NCBI GenBank assembly: GCA_958299035.1
Contig: CATQJL010000223.1
Span: 67,326,371 to 67,390,370, forward strand
Source of the DNA: Cylicocyclus nassatus
Lineage: Eukaryota; Nematoda; Chromadorea; Rhabditida; Strongylidae
Length of the DNA stretch: 64,000 bases
Direction of reading: 5' to 3'
The position numbers were made by a program, and so were the translations under genes. Shown piece after piece: positions 1 to 11,265 of this stretch (position 1 is the stretch's first letter; every line of letters begins with the position of its first letter). The notes beneath the pieces were generated by a model that saw only the letters and a list, made by a program, of their open reading frames with translations, was not told the DNA's origin and made no database searches.

Positions 1-271
1 TTAAACTCAGCGTCCATAAAAATCCTTTTACACAAATTTCCACATTTTTTTGAAAATTTTTGAAACGGCCCCTTTTTTCACAGTGACACCATATGTTTGA
101 AGTTTCTACCGTACTCCTACAGTAAGAATGAATGACCGGCGATTCGCTCTACGCTGTAAATCTAAGTTGAACTTCGGTCTATAAAATGGTACCTAAAGCT
201 TCTTGAAACACTTCACTACAAGAGAGTTATTTACAATCAAACAGTGTGCACATCTTTTTGGGACACCCTGT
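1..271. mobile_element. Right end of a mariner-type MITE
   Basis: The stretch around 120-215 resembles the right half of the element at 3353-4202: both carry a paired 'ctacagta' motif, then 'taaatctaagttgaac'. It ends at 244-271 with the same kind of terminus, reading 'gggacaccctgta' here and 'ggaacaccctgta' there. The left half lies outside the window. No transposase is visible. Assignment to the mariner/Tc1 group is inferred from the terminus. Confidence 0.4.
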
Positions 272-852
272 ACATACATACATACAAACAGACATTCAGC
301 TTTATATATAAGATGGCATTTTTCTTAGGATAGATCACTGAAGGGGTTACTTCAGCATTCCTACATCGTTGACACCATGAATGCTGTAATAAATAAATGA
401 GCGATCTCATCTACGATGAATGCATGATAGCCACCACTGCTTTTGAATAAAGCACACTCTTTCACCTAATTTTGCCCGGGGTGTTGATTCAAGATCTTGA
501 AAATGAGTTTTTGGTAGGTAGAAAGGGTGAGGAATCCCGTAAATGTACCTGAATTGATTTTTTGCTTACCTCTCAGTAATCATCAAAGGAGGAGGTAGGA
601 TCCCTTAGGTCTTCTCGATGTGTTCATCGAGAGGACTTAAGAGAAAAGAAGAACAAATGGCTGCCTAAGTTGCAAAAACTAAGAAGAAAAACTGTGCAAA
701 ATGCTTAAATTGACAAAAGAGGTTAAAGGACAGTGCTGCTACGAGCTACCAAGTCCCCGCGCGCTGCACGTACTGTCAAGCTGGAAAGGCTTCAAAAAGG
801 CACGCCCACAGTGGTGTAATTGCACGAGTCGAAGCAGTCGTCGACGAATATC
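272..852. other. Intergenic, no gene seen
   Basis: Only short open frames occur here, and none has a recognisable domain or convincing splice structure. A 77-codon open frame at 701-934 runs into the adjacent foldback repeat and is probably not coding. Confidence 0.4.
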
Positions 853-1079
853 CTTTAGGGATCGGTCATACTATTCCAGTGATTCCTGCTATTTCTGCGA
901 TTCCTGTGATTTCTGTGATTCCCGCACAGTTTAGGCGCCGCTTAAATGAGCACGTCTTGCGTGACGTGTTGTTCGCAAAACGCGCTCATTTAAACGGCGC
1001 CTAAACTGTGCGGGAATAGGAATTGCAGGAATCGCAGGAATAGCAGGAATTACTGAAATAGTATGGGCGATCCCTTAGA
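853..1079. repeat. Foldback element with 9-bp repeats in its arms
   Basis: Two inverted arms meet around a short loop near 945-980. Each begins or ends with 'agggatcg' / 'cgatccct', passes through several copies of a 9-bp unit ('gattcctgc' on one arm, its complement on the other), and reaches 'gcacagtttaggcgcc' close to the centre. No coding capacity is seen. The overall design (a minisatellite carried as an inverted repeat) is also found at 45249-45468 with a different unit. Confidence 0.7.
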
Positions 1080-1139
1080 ATGCGTTCGGAGCAAGCCCGC
1101 AGAGGGTACTGAAGACTACGAACCCCTTATCCTCTTTTA

Positions 1140-2078
1140 TTAGGTTGTTCCATAAGTCTTTTCATTTTTGAGTTTTCGCTATGATAAGTCGTGCACTTCT
1201 GATGCTGAATAGACATCAGGATACCATTCGATAGAGCAAAACAAGCTCTACAAGATGGCATGCATGCCTTTGCACAAGCTCTGATCCACCCCAAGTTTAA
1301 AACCAAAATCTAAAAAGTTTCGGATGCCCAAAAACTGAAAATATTTTGTATCTTTGTTAAAAAAAGTCCTACAATTCTCTCACTCGCTCACGCATATACA
1401 CTTCACCTCAGACACTCATATGTGCTGTTGCTGTATTTTTTCATTGGTTAGAAATCAAGAAAACGAAAATTTCCATGTTTTTACCAAAGCGATGCTGTGC
1501 TGTTTTTACACCAACAGTTGTATACTACAAGCCCTTAGAGGTACAACGTAAATTAGCTCTCTATGAGCTCTAGTTCGCGAGAAATATCGAATTTAGCTTC
1601 CCTCACTCGAGCTTTTTACGCTTAATTTAGCATTTCTCGGTAAATAGAGCTCATAGAGAGCTAAAAATATACGGTTGTACTTTTAAGGGCTTGTAATATA
1701 TAATCGTTAGTGTAAGAACAGCACAGCATCACTTTGGTAAGAACATGGAAATTTTGCTTCTCTTGATTTCTAGCCAATGAAAAAATACAGCAATAGCACA
1801 TATGAGTGCCTGATGTGAAGTATGTATGCGTGAACGAGTGAGAGATCTAAAAGACTTTTTTGAACGAAGATATAACGAAAATTTTCAATTTCTTGGGCAT
1901 CCGCAATTTTTTAGATTTTGATTCTAAACTTGAGGTAGATCGAAGCTTGTGCAAAAGCATAGATCATCTTATAGCGTTTGCTTTGCTCTATCAAATGGTA
2001 TCCTGATGTCTATTCAGAATGAGAAGTGCACGACTTATCACAGCGAAAACTCAAAAATGAAAAACTCATGGGACATAA
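1140..2078. mobile_element. Long foldback mariner-type MITE, copy A
   Basis: The element is about 939 bp, with TA on both sides (1138-1139 and 2079-2080). Its ends are 'ttaggttgttcc' and 'gggacataa'. Nearly the whole length is two inverted arms of roughly 420 bp around a centre near 1560-1640. Within each arm lies 'gatagagcaaa.caagctct', also found in copies B (32507-33349) and C (57306-58255). No transposase is present, so it is non-autonomous. The mariner-like assignment rests on the TA duplication and the TTAGGTTG-type terminus. Confidence 0.75.
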
Positions 2079-3352
2079 TATTTATCGAGCTAAAGCAGTC
2101 TGTTTGGTTTTTTTTTGAAAGATTTGCATAGCTATAAATTGGGCCATTGAATTTGTGACCCGGGCACAGATGGTGTCAAACTAGACTTCATTTTTATCGT
2201 CTTCATAGGGTCCTGAGAGCCCCGAAAAAAATCGACAAAGGTCAGGTTTTACGGTTGAACGTGTCCTTTCGCAAGCGCGAGGGTTTCAAAGGCAAGACTC
2301 AAACAAACAAATGGCTCGTTTACAGCGCACAAACAATCATCACATGACACCGGATTTGGACTACGTGCATACAATAACACTCCAAACTATTGTGTAAAAA
2401 GTTTCAAAAACGTTGTGTCTCAATACCCGTGCTCGAATTTGTTGGTTTCTAAACCGCAACAAACCAACTGGGTTGATTCGGAGCATAAATGTCGGAGAAC
2501 AAAAAGTTTTGAACTTTTTGATTCGCACGATTAGAAGCTCAAAACTTCTAACACATAGTGAAAACAGCGGATCAAACCATTGACTCTCCTTTTTTTGAGC
2601 CAGAAACAGTGTAAACCTATGCATCAATAGATATTGTGCTCCAATCACATGCAGCGTCCTTTGAACGATATGGCGAAGAATGCATCATTGTTATGTTGGT
2701 TGAATAAGGGTTTCACTACTGATTTTGAGTCAAGAGGGACTTCGTAACAGTTTTCGACGTCATGGGGACTTTATTCCCAAAAATGCTCCAGACCAACGTG
2801 TGCCGGACTTGTTGGTAATCTCTGAAGAAAGTACTCCTTCAGACCGTCTTTCCTGTGGACCGCCGGATCCTCAGGCGAAAACTTTTGATTCAAAATTCCG
2901 CTAAATGAACGATTTCAAAACACTGCATTTTCACTCAGTTTTCGACAGCTTACTCTTTTTTTAATTTGGTTTGCATCTTTTCTCTATGATTTTACTTAGA
3001 CAACATTTACTTTTATGGGGATGGAGATCCGAACAACCTTGGATTTAGTGGCCCCATATCTAGACCGTCGAATGTATGATGACGACTGCAGAAACGCACT
3101 GCTTCCGACCGACACACGTCTAAAACGCACCTCATTCTGCAGAAGGCGACAGTTTGAATTTCCCACCCAAAACAGGCGGTAAAAAAGGTAAAAAAAAGAG
3201 TAAAGGTAAACAAAGCTAAGGCTTTGGAGTGATGCTAATTGGTAAGGAGGACTACGTCAAGATTCTCGAAGAAATCACGAAAAGAGCTGAAAAATGAGAA
3301 TGACATGAAAATGTTAAAATGATCCGTAAATCATCAACATAGTAGAGAAACA
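2079..3352. other. Intergenic, no gene seen
   Basis: Open frames of up to 95 codons exist on the minus strand (2361-2648 and 3013-3213), but they show no known domain, no flanking splice pattern and no protein-like bias that I can defend. Confidence 0.4.
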
Positions 3353-4202
3353 CAGTGTGTCTTAAAAGTAAGTACACACTTTTCAATCGTCAATATCTCT
3401 CTTCCCAATGGGTATTTTTTTGGCAGTCGGGTACCATTCTGTAGAGGAGGTTTCAGCTTAACTTTGCGGTATCAATCGGATCACCGATCGCTCTTCGTTA
3501 CTGTAGGATTACGGTAAGAACTTCCACCATGAAGAACCATTGTGAAATATGCCATCTGAAAATTTTTCTCAAAAAACCTGAGAAATCGGTACTAAGATTT
3601 TTGCGCACGCTGATTCCAATACACAATTTCCTACGAGTGTTTTCAGCTTCTTTGACGGTGTAATCACATTTCTAACAAATACTGGGATTTCGGTTATTAC
3701 GGTTTACCGGGATAACTTTGGAAAGAAGCATCACAGTAAAGTGTGAATTTCATATTCGAAATTAGCGGCTTCCCTTACCATAGCATAAGAGTTTTTGGCT
3801 TGTTTGATTTTGTTTCGAGGCAGAATATGGCTTCCATTGGCCTAAAACGTTGTCGAAGTTCCTACAGTAATACTACAGTAATGAAGAGAGATCGGTGGTT
3901 TGCTTCATACTATAAATCTAAGTTGAACCTCGCTCTACAAAATATATTTGAATGGCGGAAAAAGACGTAATGGGAAGAGAGATATTGAGATTGAAAAGTG
4001 CTTACTTAACCTTTGATTCACCTGGCTTAACTCCGTTAGGGCGGGGCTTTGTGATCTATGAGGCCGTTCGCGCCCGCGACGCACCTGCGTCTCTCTCGCG
4101 CGAGTGCTCTCTGATCGTTACCTAGCCTTAATTAGGTTACGAAGCCTCGCCTTTGCAGAAGCCAAGCCATTTGAATCAAATGGTACTTTTGGAACACCCT
4201 GT
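3353..4202. mobile_element. Mariner-type MITE with long inverted arms, carrying an insertion
   Basis: The left end reads 'cagtgtgtcttaaaagt' and the right end (reverse complement) reads 'cagggtgttccaaaagt'. The arms continue inward for over 200 bp, for example 'acttttcaatc' followed by 'aatatctctcttccca' on each side. The right terminus is split by about 175 bp at 4007-4181, which itself has inverted ends ('cctttgattcacctggctt' and its relative) and probably a TACTT duplication. No transposase is seen. Confidence 0.6.
4007..4181. mobile_element. Small inverted-repeat insertion within the 3.4-kb element
   Basis: This segment interrupts the right terminus of the surrounding element. The two sides would join as 'gtgcttact' plus 'tacttttggaacaccctg'. 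Its own ends are imperfect inverted repeats built on 'tttgattca'. It is GC-richer than its surroundings and has no open frame of note. The exact boundaries are uncertain by a few bases. Confidence 0.45.
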
Positions 4203-4439
4203 ATATTTCGTTTCATTTGATCTTTGGAGGACGAATGGGAGCTGTGTCAATGTTGAAGGAGTATTATGTAGGACTTCCTAAATTGGTATAAGTTTGGGAA
4301 TCTTCTTGAAGGGATGGTGCACAAAATGGGTAACTAAACCGGCCGCAGTAGATTGAAGGAAGATGGTCCTAACCCGCCGTCAATTCCTTGCAAAAGGGGC
4401 ATTCTGCGGACTTTCTGGACTTAGGTTTTCAAATAGACT

Positions 4440-4850
4440 CTTTGTGTATGGAAATCCCGTGTGGTCCCTGGTGGGACATTCCCGGAGATTGGCGGGGAGG
4501 CGCGGGTAGGCCAACGCACCCTGTTGGATGGGCTCCACCCTGGTTGAAGTCCGTGGACTTCGCGCACGGCGCACGCCTGACACCCATGCCGCTCCTTGGG
4601 GTGGAGGACATTGGGTCGCCGATTTTGGAGGAGTCCCGCGCGAATTCCCTGCAGGAACGCATGTCTGCGCATGTACAAGGGTGCGTATTTGTCGCAAATG
4701 ACCGTGGGGACCGACCTTTTTCGGCGACCTAATGTCCCCCACCCCGCTCCTTGGCGTGTCGAGCACTATGCCATTCTGTGAATGCTACGCTTCATATGTT
4801 ACTGCTAACATCTCGCTGGACGCGAAATCTTAATCAACGCAAGGAAATTC
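4440..4850 (+). repeat. Dispersed structured repeat R1, copy 1
   Basis: This GC-rich block carries the R1 landmarks in order: a short palindrome ('gtccctggtgggac'), then 'ttggcggggaggc', 'ggatgggctcca', 'gccgctccttgg', and a distal part resembling 'tgctacgcttca' and 'ctggacgcgaaa'. It is the most diverged of the larger copies. Several overlapping open frames on both strands of 4380-4780 reflect GC content and are not taken as genes. Confidence 0.5.
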
Positions 4851-6484
4851 GAATTTGTGCAAAATCTGTGCAATCTTTATCTCGCAGAAAGCTGGGAAAT
4901 TTTTGACAAACTCTAAAAAAAGCCGAGTTTCTCGAAGGCAAAAAATAACCTATACGATTGGAGATGCTGTGAAGATAATTTGTAATTAAGGCTCCGGTGT
5001 GAAACGAAATTTTCAAGAAAAGCATTTTGAAACTCTATCACTAATTGCACTAATATTATTTCAAAAATTCTTTTAATGGTTAGAAAACAAAAATTAGTTG
5101 CCAATTGGGGTCAAAGCTCGATTTTTTGGTGTACCTTTCTGTTTTTGTCGTTTTTCTTTTGAAAGATTAACTCGATAAACAATTTAAATCTATTTTATGG
5201 CTTTTCAAAGCGAAAAATAATACTCACAAACCAAAATTCTGAGAAAAAAAAAGAATATTGTACGCCTCCCATTAGGCCCTTAACATCTCCTTCGGTAGAC
5301 AACTTAAGTGACTTCTTTCGTCCTGTACAAAAAAATCACTCAAGCCCTGAATCTTCTACTCAACTTCACTTCTAATATTTTTAAACTTTCCTTTTCTGAA
5401 CAGCGGATCAGATATTTACGTTCTAAATTTACATCACTTCCGCTCCAGACATCGAAATGAAGTTATACCACAAAAATGGATTTTATCACGTTTTATTTTT
5501 GGATACACTCTCAGAAATCTACCTACACTTATATATGGTGTCTCTCTTCCCGCAGTATCATGAGGAGATTCCCTGTCAATGTGCTGCAGCTCTAAATCCC
5601 AAAAGACATGGCAAGATTAGTAAAAAGCTATTATGAAATTTAGTTCTAACTGAGCAAGACAAAAAATGATTGTAACAAATTTCTGGAATAATTAGGGTAT
5701 AATTCCATTTCGTACAGAGGAGAAACAAGTAAAAATTTTGTTACTAGTTGTCAGAAATATTAAGCTTTCGTTTACGATTAGAATGAAGAAGACTATCATC
5801 ACTCGAAATTCAGATAATCTGAATCAAAAACACAAATTCCCGAATTTCTCCAAAATCTGTTTTCTGCAGGGTATTCCCATATGGTCCCGCGCGGGACTGT
5901 GCATTAATCATCATCATCTAAAAATTTACATTACAATTCGCATTCCACAAATTTGCATTGAAAAGGCATCTGCGCAAAAAGAATGCTTGGTAATAACAGT
6001 CACTGTATACGCCAATAAGAGCAATGTAGAATGAAGCTAAAATCAAGAAGAGGCTAGAAAACCCGGATTCTGTCGGAATTTTCAATTGAAACCTAGCCTT
6101 TTCAGGGGCATCATTTTACATATTTCAATACCGCCTGATCGCCATGTCGCAGAAGAAATTTTTCTCAGAGCTAATCTGAATTTCAAACAAACTTCAAATA
6201 ATTTACAAATAAAGACTACTCAGTGCCCACTTTTGTGACTCGCATAACCTACTTTATAAATTTCGTGACCCTTTCTAGAGGGGGGGGGGGGGGGTGGGGA
6301 AGCAGGGGGGTTGATGTTAGACGCCAGAACCTGTATTTGTCAGTGTCAAAGACAAACATAGATAATTTGTGTGGAAAACTGTACAAACTGTAAAAGCAGA
6401 AGTCAACTACTTTGCCATTTTGCTCTCTCAATAAAGCATTACGGTTATGCATCTCTCAATCTCTTCCAATGGGCACCTTTGATC
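4851..6484. other. AT-rich intergenic DNA with one R1-like palindrome
   Basis: No supportable gene. At 5880-5905 there is an isolated palindrome, 'tggtcccgcgcgggac', matching the head of the R1 repeat, but the R1 core does not follow. A run of G residues lies at about 6281-6293. Confidence 0.4.
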
Positions 6485-6790
6485 TATGGTCCCATATGGG
6501 ACATGTCCAAGAATCAATTTGTAATCAAGTCAAAATCCTAGTTCAGCATCAAGTTATAGACCCAGGAAGGCGGGGATAGACCAAGCCACCCTAGTGGATG
6601 GGTCTATAACTTGATGCTGAACTTTGATTTTGACTTGATTGCAAAAATCACTTGGCACCTCTTACCGGTCCCTGGAGATGTCAAGGGCCACGTTTTTGTA
6701 TGAACGCTGCGCTTTGAAGATTACTCCGTATAACGCGCTGGTTGTGAAAAGGTGAGCACGAATAAATTCGAGATTCGGCGCGAAAAACAA
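6485..6790 (+). repeat. R1 repeat, copy 2, with a 42-bp snapback
   Basis: It starts with the palindrome 'gtcccatatgggac' and ends with 'ccggtccctggagatg', then 'gaacgctgcgctttgaag' and 'actccgtataacgcgctgg'. Between these lies an inverted repeat, 6523-6564 against 6599-6640, identical at about 40 of 42 positions. The right arm contains 'ggatgggtc', which is native to other R1 copies, so the left arm looks like an inverted duplicate of it. Confidence 0.6.
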
Positions 6791-7149
6791 AAAACGTCGT
6801 CTTGGAAGAATTGAAAAAAAATTACTACATTTTCATGTCAATTTTTCATGACTTTACACTTTTTCGCGAGATTACAAACATTTTTAAGCTGAAACTTATG
6901 GTGGGAGTGAACCCTTATTCATCATTTTGGTAGAGCTTTTCTGGCGAATCTGTCCTACATGCAAGAACTTCAAAAAAAAATTTTTTTACAGACTTTGCAG
7001 AGGAAATAAATAGTGTCAAACACTAGTAAAAAAATTACGGTTTTTGCATCAATTTTCAATTTATTCGCTGGGACTATTTCATTGAATAAACTTTTATACC
7101 ATCAAAATCACTCCATTTATTTTTTCAATAACTCTATCAAGACAAAGAT

Positions 7150-7289
7150 CTGGATGACTTATTCATTACAATACGATTGTTCCTTTGTTGGTTTTTTTTC
7201 TTTCTTTTCATGTTTTCTATTGATTAGTCGTTTTACACCCTGTTCTGATCTGATTTGTGTTACTGAAGCGCGCCGCCTGGCGTACAAAA

Positions 7290-7320
<31 letters not shown>

Positions 7321-7323
7321 ATA
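7150..7323 (+). repeat. Probable non-LTR retrotransposon 3' tail
   Basis: A T-rich stretch is followed by 'gcctggcgtac' and then a long (AAAT)n run at about 7287-7322. The layout parallels 38040-38150, downstream of the reverse transcriptase, where 'gccttgtgcgtatt' precedes (AAAT)n. No reverse transcriptase remains here, so this would be a heavily 5'-truncated copy. Confidence 0.45.
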
Positions 7324-7424
7324 CAAAAAAGCACTTACAACCATAGGATGCTCTGCAAACTCGTATTCTTCTTTGCTTTTTGAAAAACGTTTTTATTTTG
7401 CAAGAATCTCTCAGTAAAGTCCCG

Positions 7425-7660
7425 CGCGGGACGGTTTCAAAAATTGACAGGGAGGCAGGGGTGAACCATTCCGGATGGGTCCATTACTTGTCTTGAATTT
7501 TGTTTGAGCGCAAAAATTTGCTTGGCATCCCTCGCCGGTCCCTGGAAATGACAAGCAACACTTACTTTGCTGAACATTGCGCCTTTTGTGCTACTCCGAA
7601 CAACGCGCGGGATGCGAAATGATGTTCAGCATGGGGAAATTCAAAGCTCAACGCAAAAGT
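7425..7660 (+). repeat. R1 repeat, copy 3 (most typical)
   Basis: The parts in order are: palindrome 'gtcccgcgcgggac', 'aaaattgacagggaggc', 'ccggatgggtcca', 'gcttggcatccctcgccgg', 'tccctggaaatgacaagc', 'gaacattgcgcctttt', 'actccgaacaacgcgc' and 'gttcagcatggggaaa'. The 'cagggaggc' and 'gccggtccctg' segments can pair with a two-base bulge, giving a stem that closes the core. No protein is evident. Confidence 0.65.
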
Positions 7661-8904
7661 GAAATTATCGAAAATTTCTGTTCAAAATCTCTTAAAAATT
7701 GAATGAAATTTCAACCTCATTGCAACAATATAATCAAGCAAGCAAAAGGAAGTAAAATAATATATTCTGTAGATTACAACGTCATTAAGAAATTTCTTAA
7801 ACTTTGTTCCAACTTCCAACACTATTTTAACAATTGCTGAAGGGCGTTCTTGGATCCTAAGATTCATATGACACTTCCGACCAAAAATAAAAAATGGACC
7901 AGCTGTTCAAATTTCGTAGAGTCTCCTCTTTTGATGCTCTTTTGCGTCATTTTTACTTTTTTTACGCACCCTAAAAGTGATAATTTGTTTCGATATGGCT
8001 GATTTCTTCTGCTGTGCACAACGACTTGACCCATTGCAATTTTCTCAAGAGTAACAAAGATATCATGAATATCATTGCTTTTCCTTTATAATTTATTTTT
8101 CCGTATCATTTTTTTTTCATTATTATCCACAAATATAAAAAAGCAAGTCATGTGTATAATAATATTTTGGTTGCGATATATGTTTTTCGTTGCAAAAAAA
8201 CATGTATCAAGACCGATGAAACATCACGAAAAGATGGAATCATCATTTTTATACTTTTCAATCTCGTAATCCTCAGCCTTTAGGTCAAATCAAAAGTTTT
8301 GCACCACTAATATCGGAAATTTATAACTTGTGCTCTCTCAACGGATTTGCCAGATCTTTCAAAATTGAAGCAAGATATCATGATTTTTATAAAGGGGCTT
8401 AAGCAGCTGTTTACTACGTATACATTTTATAAAAGAGAAACGGTAGAAGAAAACTCAAATTTCGATTTTCCTGTGTAACGCCAAATATTCGGAACTTGCA
8501 CTTTCCGAGCGATCGGTAGTCTAATTTCTTTGTAGTCAAACGAAGTTTGTGCAGATTGAAGTATTCCATGAAAAATTGCGATTTTCGTGAAAAATGACAA
8601 AAAGGTAGAATTCACCTGCTCAAGCACAGTTATTGGTTCTGTGCACTTTAGTGGAATCCCTATAATCCCTTATAGTCTCAGTAGCTTTCCAGAAGGCAGC
8701 ACTGTCCAAATTTTGTCCCCAATAAAATGGCTGCGGTGCTCTTTTCCCAAGATTTCCTTTTCTACTATTTCGTGAATTGATTTAGCCTCAATAAACAACG
8801 CGGAAAATCACAGAAATGCAACATTTTCTCGCATATGAAAACCTCTCTTTTTCTTTTGGCCCCAATGCAAATTTTGTTCTAGCAAGCTGCACTTACACCC
8901 TCCC
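7661..8904. other. AT-rich intergenic DNA, no gene seen
   Basis: Short open frames only. Nothing with a domain, splice pattern or RNA-gene signature was recognised. Confidence 0.4.
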
Positions 8905-9180
8905 GCATCGGCCCCAAGGGACCTTCACAAAAATTGGCAGGGAGGCACCGCAGGCTGCGCATCGTCACCGATGAGCCCGCCAGCTGGTTACGTTTCCGAA
9001 TTACCTTTCCGAGTAAGTACGAAAACGCTTGGCAACCCTCGCCTCTCCCTGGAGATGACAAGCAAAGGCTTCTGTGTTCGATACTGCACTTTGAATGTTA
9101 CGCCGAACACTATACTGGCTGCGAAGCTGCGTTCAGCATGGGAAAATCCAAGCTTAACGAAAATCCTGGAAATTTTTTCA
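8905..9180 (+). repeat. R1 repeat, copy 4
   Basis: It begins with 'ggccccaaggga', then 'aaaattggcagggaggc', and later 'gcttggcaaccctcgcc', 'tccctggagatgacaagc', 'gatactgcactttgaatg', 'cgccgaacac' and 'gttcagcatgggaaaa'. The internal half differs from copy 3, but the two halves of the putative stem ('cagggaggc' / 'gcctctccctg') are kept. Open frames of up to 134 codons over 8934-9375 are judged incidental. Confidence 0.65.
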
Positions 9181-11037
9181 GTCGAAGAAAATGCCGCTAA
9201 TAGGATAATTGGTTTCCGAAAAGTGAAGAAATGTTATGCCCTTTGTCATGTCATACTAAGACAAAGCTTCTCTTCTAATTCTATCTGTCCAGATAATGAT
9301 ATGGAACTCATAACGAGTATCATCTTCGCCCACAAGAATTTTTCCCAGTTTGTTCAAAAACTGAAAACTCACTAATTCCCCTTATTTTTCGTTTTTTATA
9401 CTCTCACAAATGTATGAGTTTCATTATTAAATCTATCAGTGTTGTGGATTTTTGATGCGTTCAAATACACTTCTAAAACATTAAGGTTCCGATTTTGTTG
9501 TGGATAAAACTTCAGTCATGATTTCTCTACTCCTTTTCATTTCAGTTAATTTTCTACAAAAATTATTATTTCGCTCCATTCCTTGTTAACCAGCAAAAAA
9601 AGAATTTATACTATTGTGTCGGAGATACGCTTTACTGGGAGTTTTTTTATAAAAACTAATAACAAAACTCATGTTATTCTTCAAATTGTACAAACAAAGA
9701 TACTGAGCAGCCTTATCGGACCTTGGCATCAGTGCCCTTTATGTCACAGAGTGAATAAACAAGCAAGAAGGGTTGCTGTTCATTTCTATGGAACAACAAA
9801 TCACAACAGTAAGAAAGGCTCAAGTACCACTCAGATACGAAAGAAATGTTCGAGAAATTTGAAAGGAAATTAAAACAGAGACAAACTAGTTCCAATTGGT
9901 TATAGATATAGATCTCATCAAACAAGTGCAAAGGTCCTCCGAGTTTTCTAATGAAAATCTAAAGTACTGGAATTAAGCTGGCTAGAAAATGATTTTGGTT
10001 GTTTTTTGAAAAAATTTGTAGAAACCTCAAAAACAATATTTTGGTATGGATGTATGGCGTCACTGGGAAAAAAAAGAATAACTCAATGAGAATTCGATAC
10101 TCAATCGTGCTCGAAGGAGATGTCTTTATTACCTACTACAAAATGGCGCAGGAAAGCGTGAGCCGGATCTTCACCAAATTCCAAAATTATATTAAAAAAC
10201 TACGGTCCATTGTAGAAGGGTAAGTGATATTGATTTGGTTGATTCGCACATTTGATTTGGTTTCTAGCCTTTGCGTGGTCATAGATGGTCAAAGGTCCCC
10301 AAAAATTGACTTTTAGCGAATGTCAGAAAATTCTACATTTTTGATCACAGAAACGCAAGTTGCAAAGAACAAATTTAAGTGCGGTTCGTCATGTAGACAA
10401 GACTAGCGTGTATACAATCAAAAACATAATTGTTTCTTTCTAGACAGAACGACAGTAAGATTATAAAATCAAATAATTTTTCAGGGGATAACCATATAGA
10501 CTTATTCGTAACTCCCTGGAAGATATTTGCAAGAATCTGCAATTTTCAACAACTACCCGTCATAATTTTTTGTGTTCATGAGCTCTTGAGATCTATGATT
10601 TCCAAAGCCATAGATCACCCGTGACTCTCCCCAGAGAAAAATCACGGGAGATATCTTCATCAGATAACAGACTGAGAGACAAAATGATGAATGTTGAAGA
10701 CTGAGGAGAAGAACAAGTGAAATTTGAGCATGCGCCTCAAAAAGATAGGGAAGAAAAGGATAGTTGTTGGTTCACACTTCCATAAGAAACCAAATTTCCA
10801 AGGAGATCGTCAGATATGCGCGCTCAAGCTTGCCAAAAGATTGCTGCTTTTCTCGTAAACTTAGTATCAAAGCGCAAAGACAAATAAAACTTTGTTTTTC
10901 TAGGGATTCTAGGGAGCATACCAAAAAATTTTTCGGCATGCGTGACTGGCGCCACACACCTTCACCTTCAAAATTTTTTGTCGTCCCCCCACCCGAGCCG
11001 AAATTCTGGGTACGCCACTGGTATGTACAGTCGAGTA
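9181..11037. other. Intergenic, no confident gene
   Basis: The frame at 9999-10223 (+) ends at a donor-like 'gggtaagt' and could be an isolated exon, but no partner exon was found. Nothing else stands out apart from simple AT-rich sequence. Confidence 0.35.
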
Positions 11038-11239
11038 GAATTGCCGCTTAATATAGTGTGCTTGCACTATGCCTAGGTGAAATGCGCTGAAATTTGCGCC
11101 TGAAGAAGTAGTTACATAAGGCTGTGACGCCTTCCATTTGCGCGCGCAGAATGCCGGCATTATTGGCGTGGCTAATTTTTTACATACGTACCGCATTTCA
11201 CTTACAGTGCAAGCACACTAAATTAAGCGGAATCCACTG
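11038..11239. mobile_element. Short TIR element (pogo/Tigger-like MITE) upstream of DHX37
   Basis: This 202-bp element has TA on both sides (11036-11037, 11240-11241) and CAGT...ACTG ends. The arms share 'ccgcttaat', 'tagtgtgcttgcact' and 'gaaatgcg'. A single right-end fragment of the same family is at about 46350-46405. The pogo-like label is inferred from the CAGT-type end and the TA duplication. It lies about 300 bp upstream of the DHX37 start codon and so in the promoter-proximal region. Confidence 0.65.
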
Positions 11240-11243
11240 TAGA

Positions 11244-11265
11244 TACGTACGACGTCGTAACGTAC
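11244..11265. promoter_or_regulatory. Palindromic GACGTC-centred motif upstream of DHX37
   Basis: An imperfect palindrome, 'gtacgacgtcgtaacgtac', lies some 280 bp upstream of the DHX37 start codon, just outside the upstream MITE. GACGTC is a half-site pair recognised by some bZIP factors. A regulatory role here is inference only. Confidence 0.2.

Noticed and set aside
4380..4781. Five overlapping frames suggesting a gene
   Set aside because: All lie in GC-rich R1 copy 1 and reflect a shortage of stop codons, not conserved coding.
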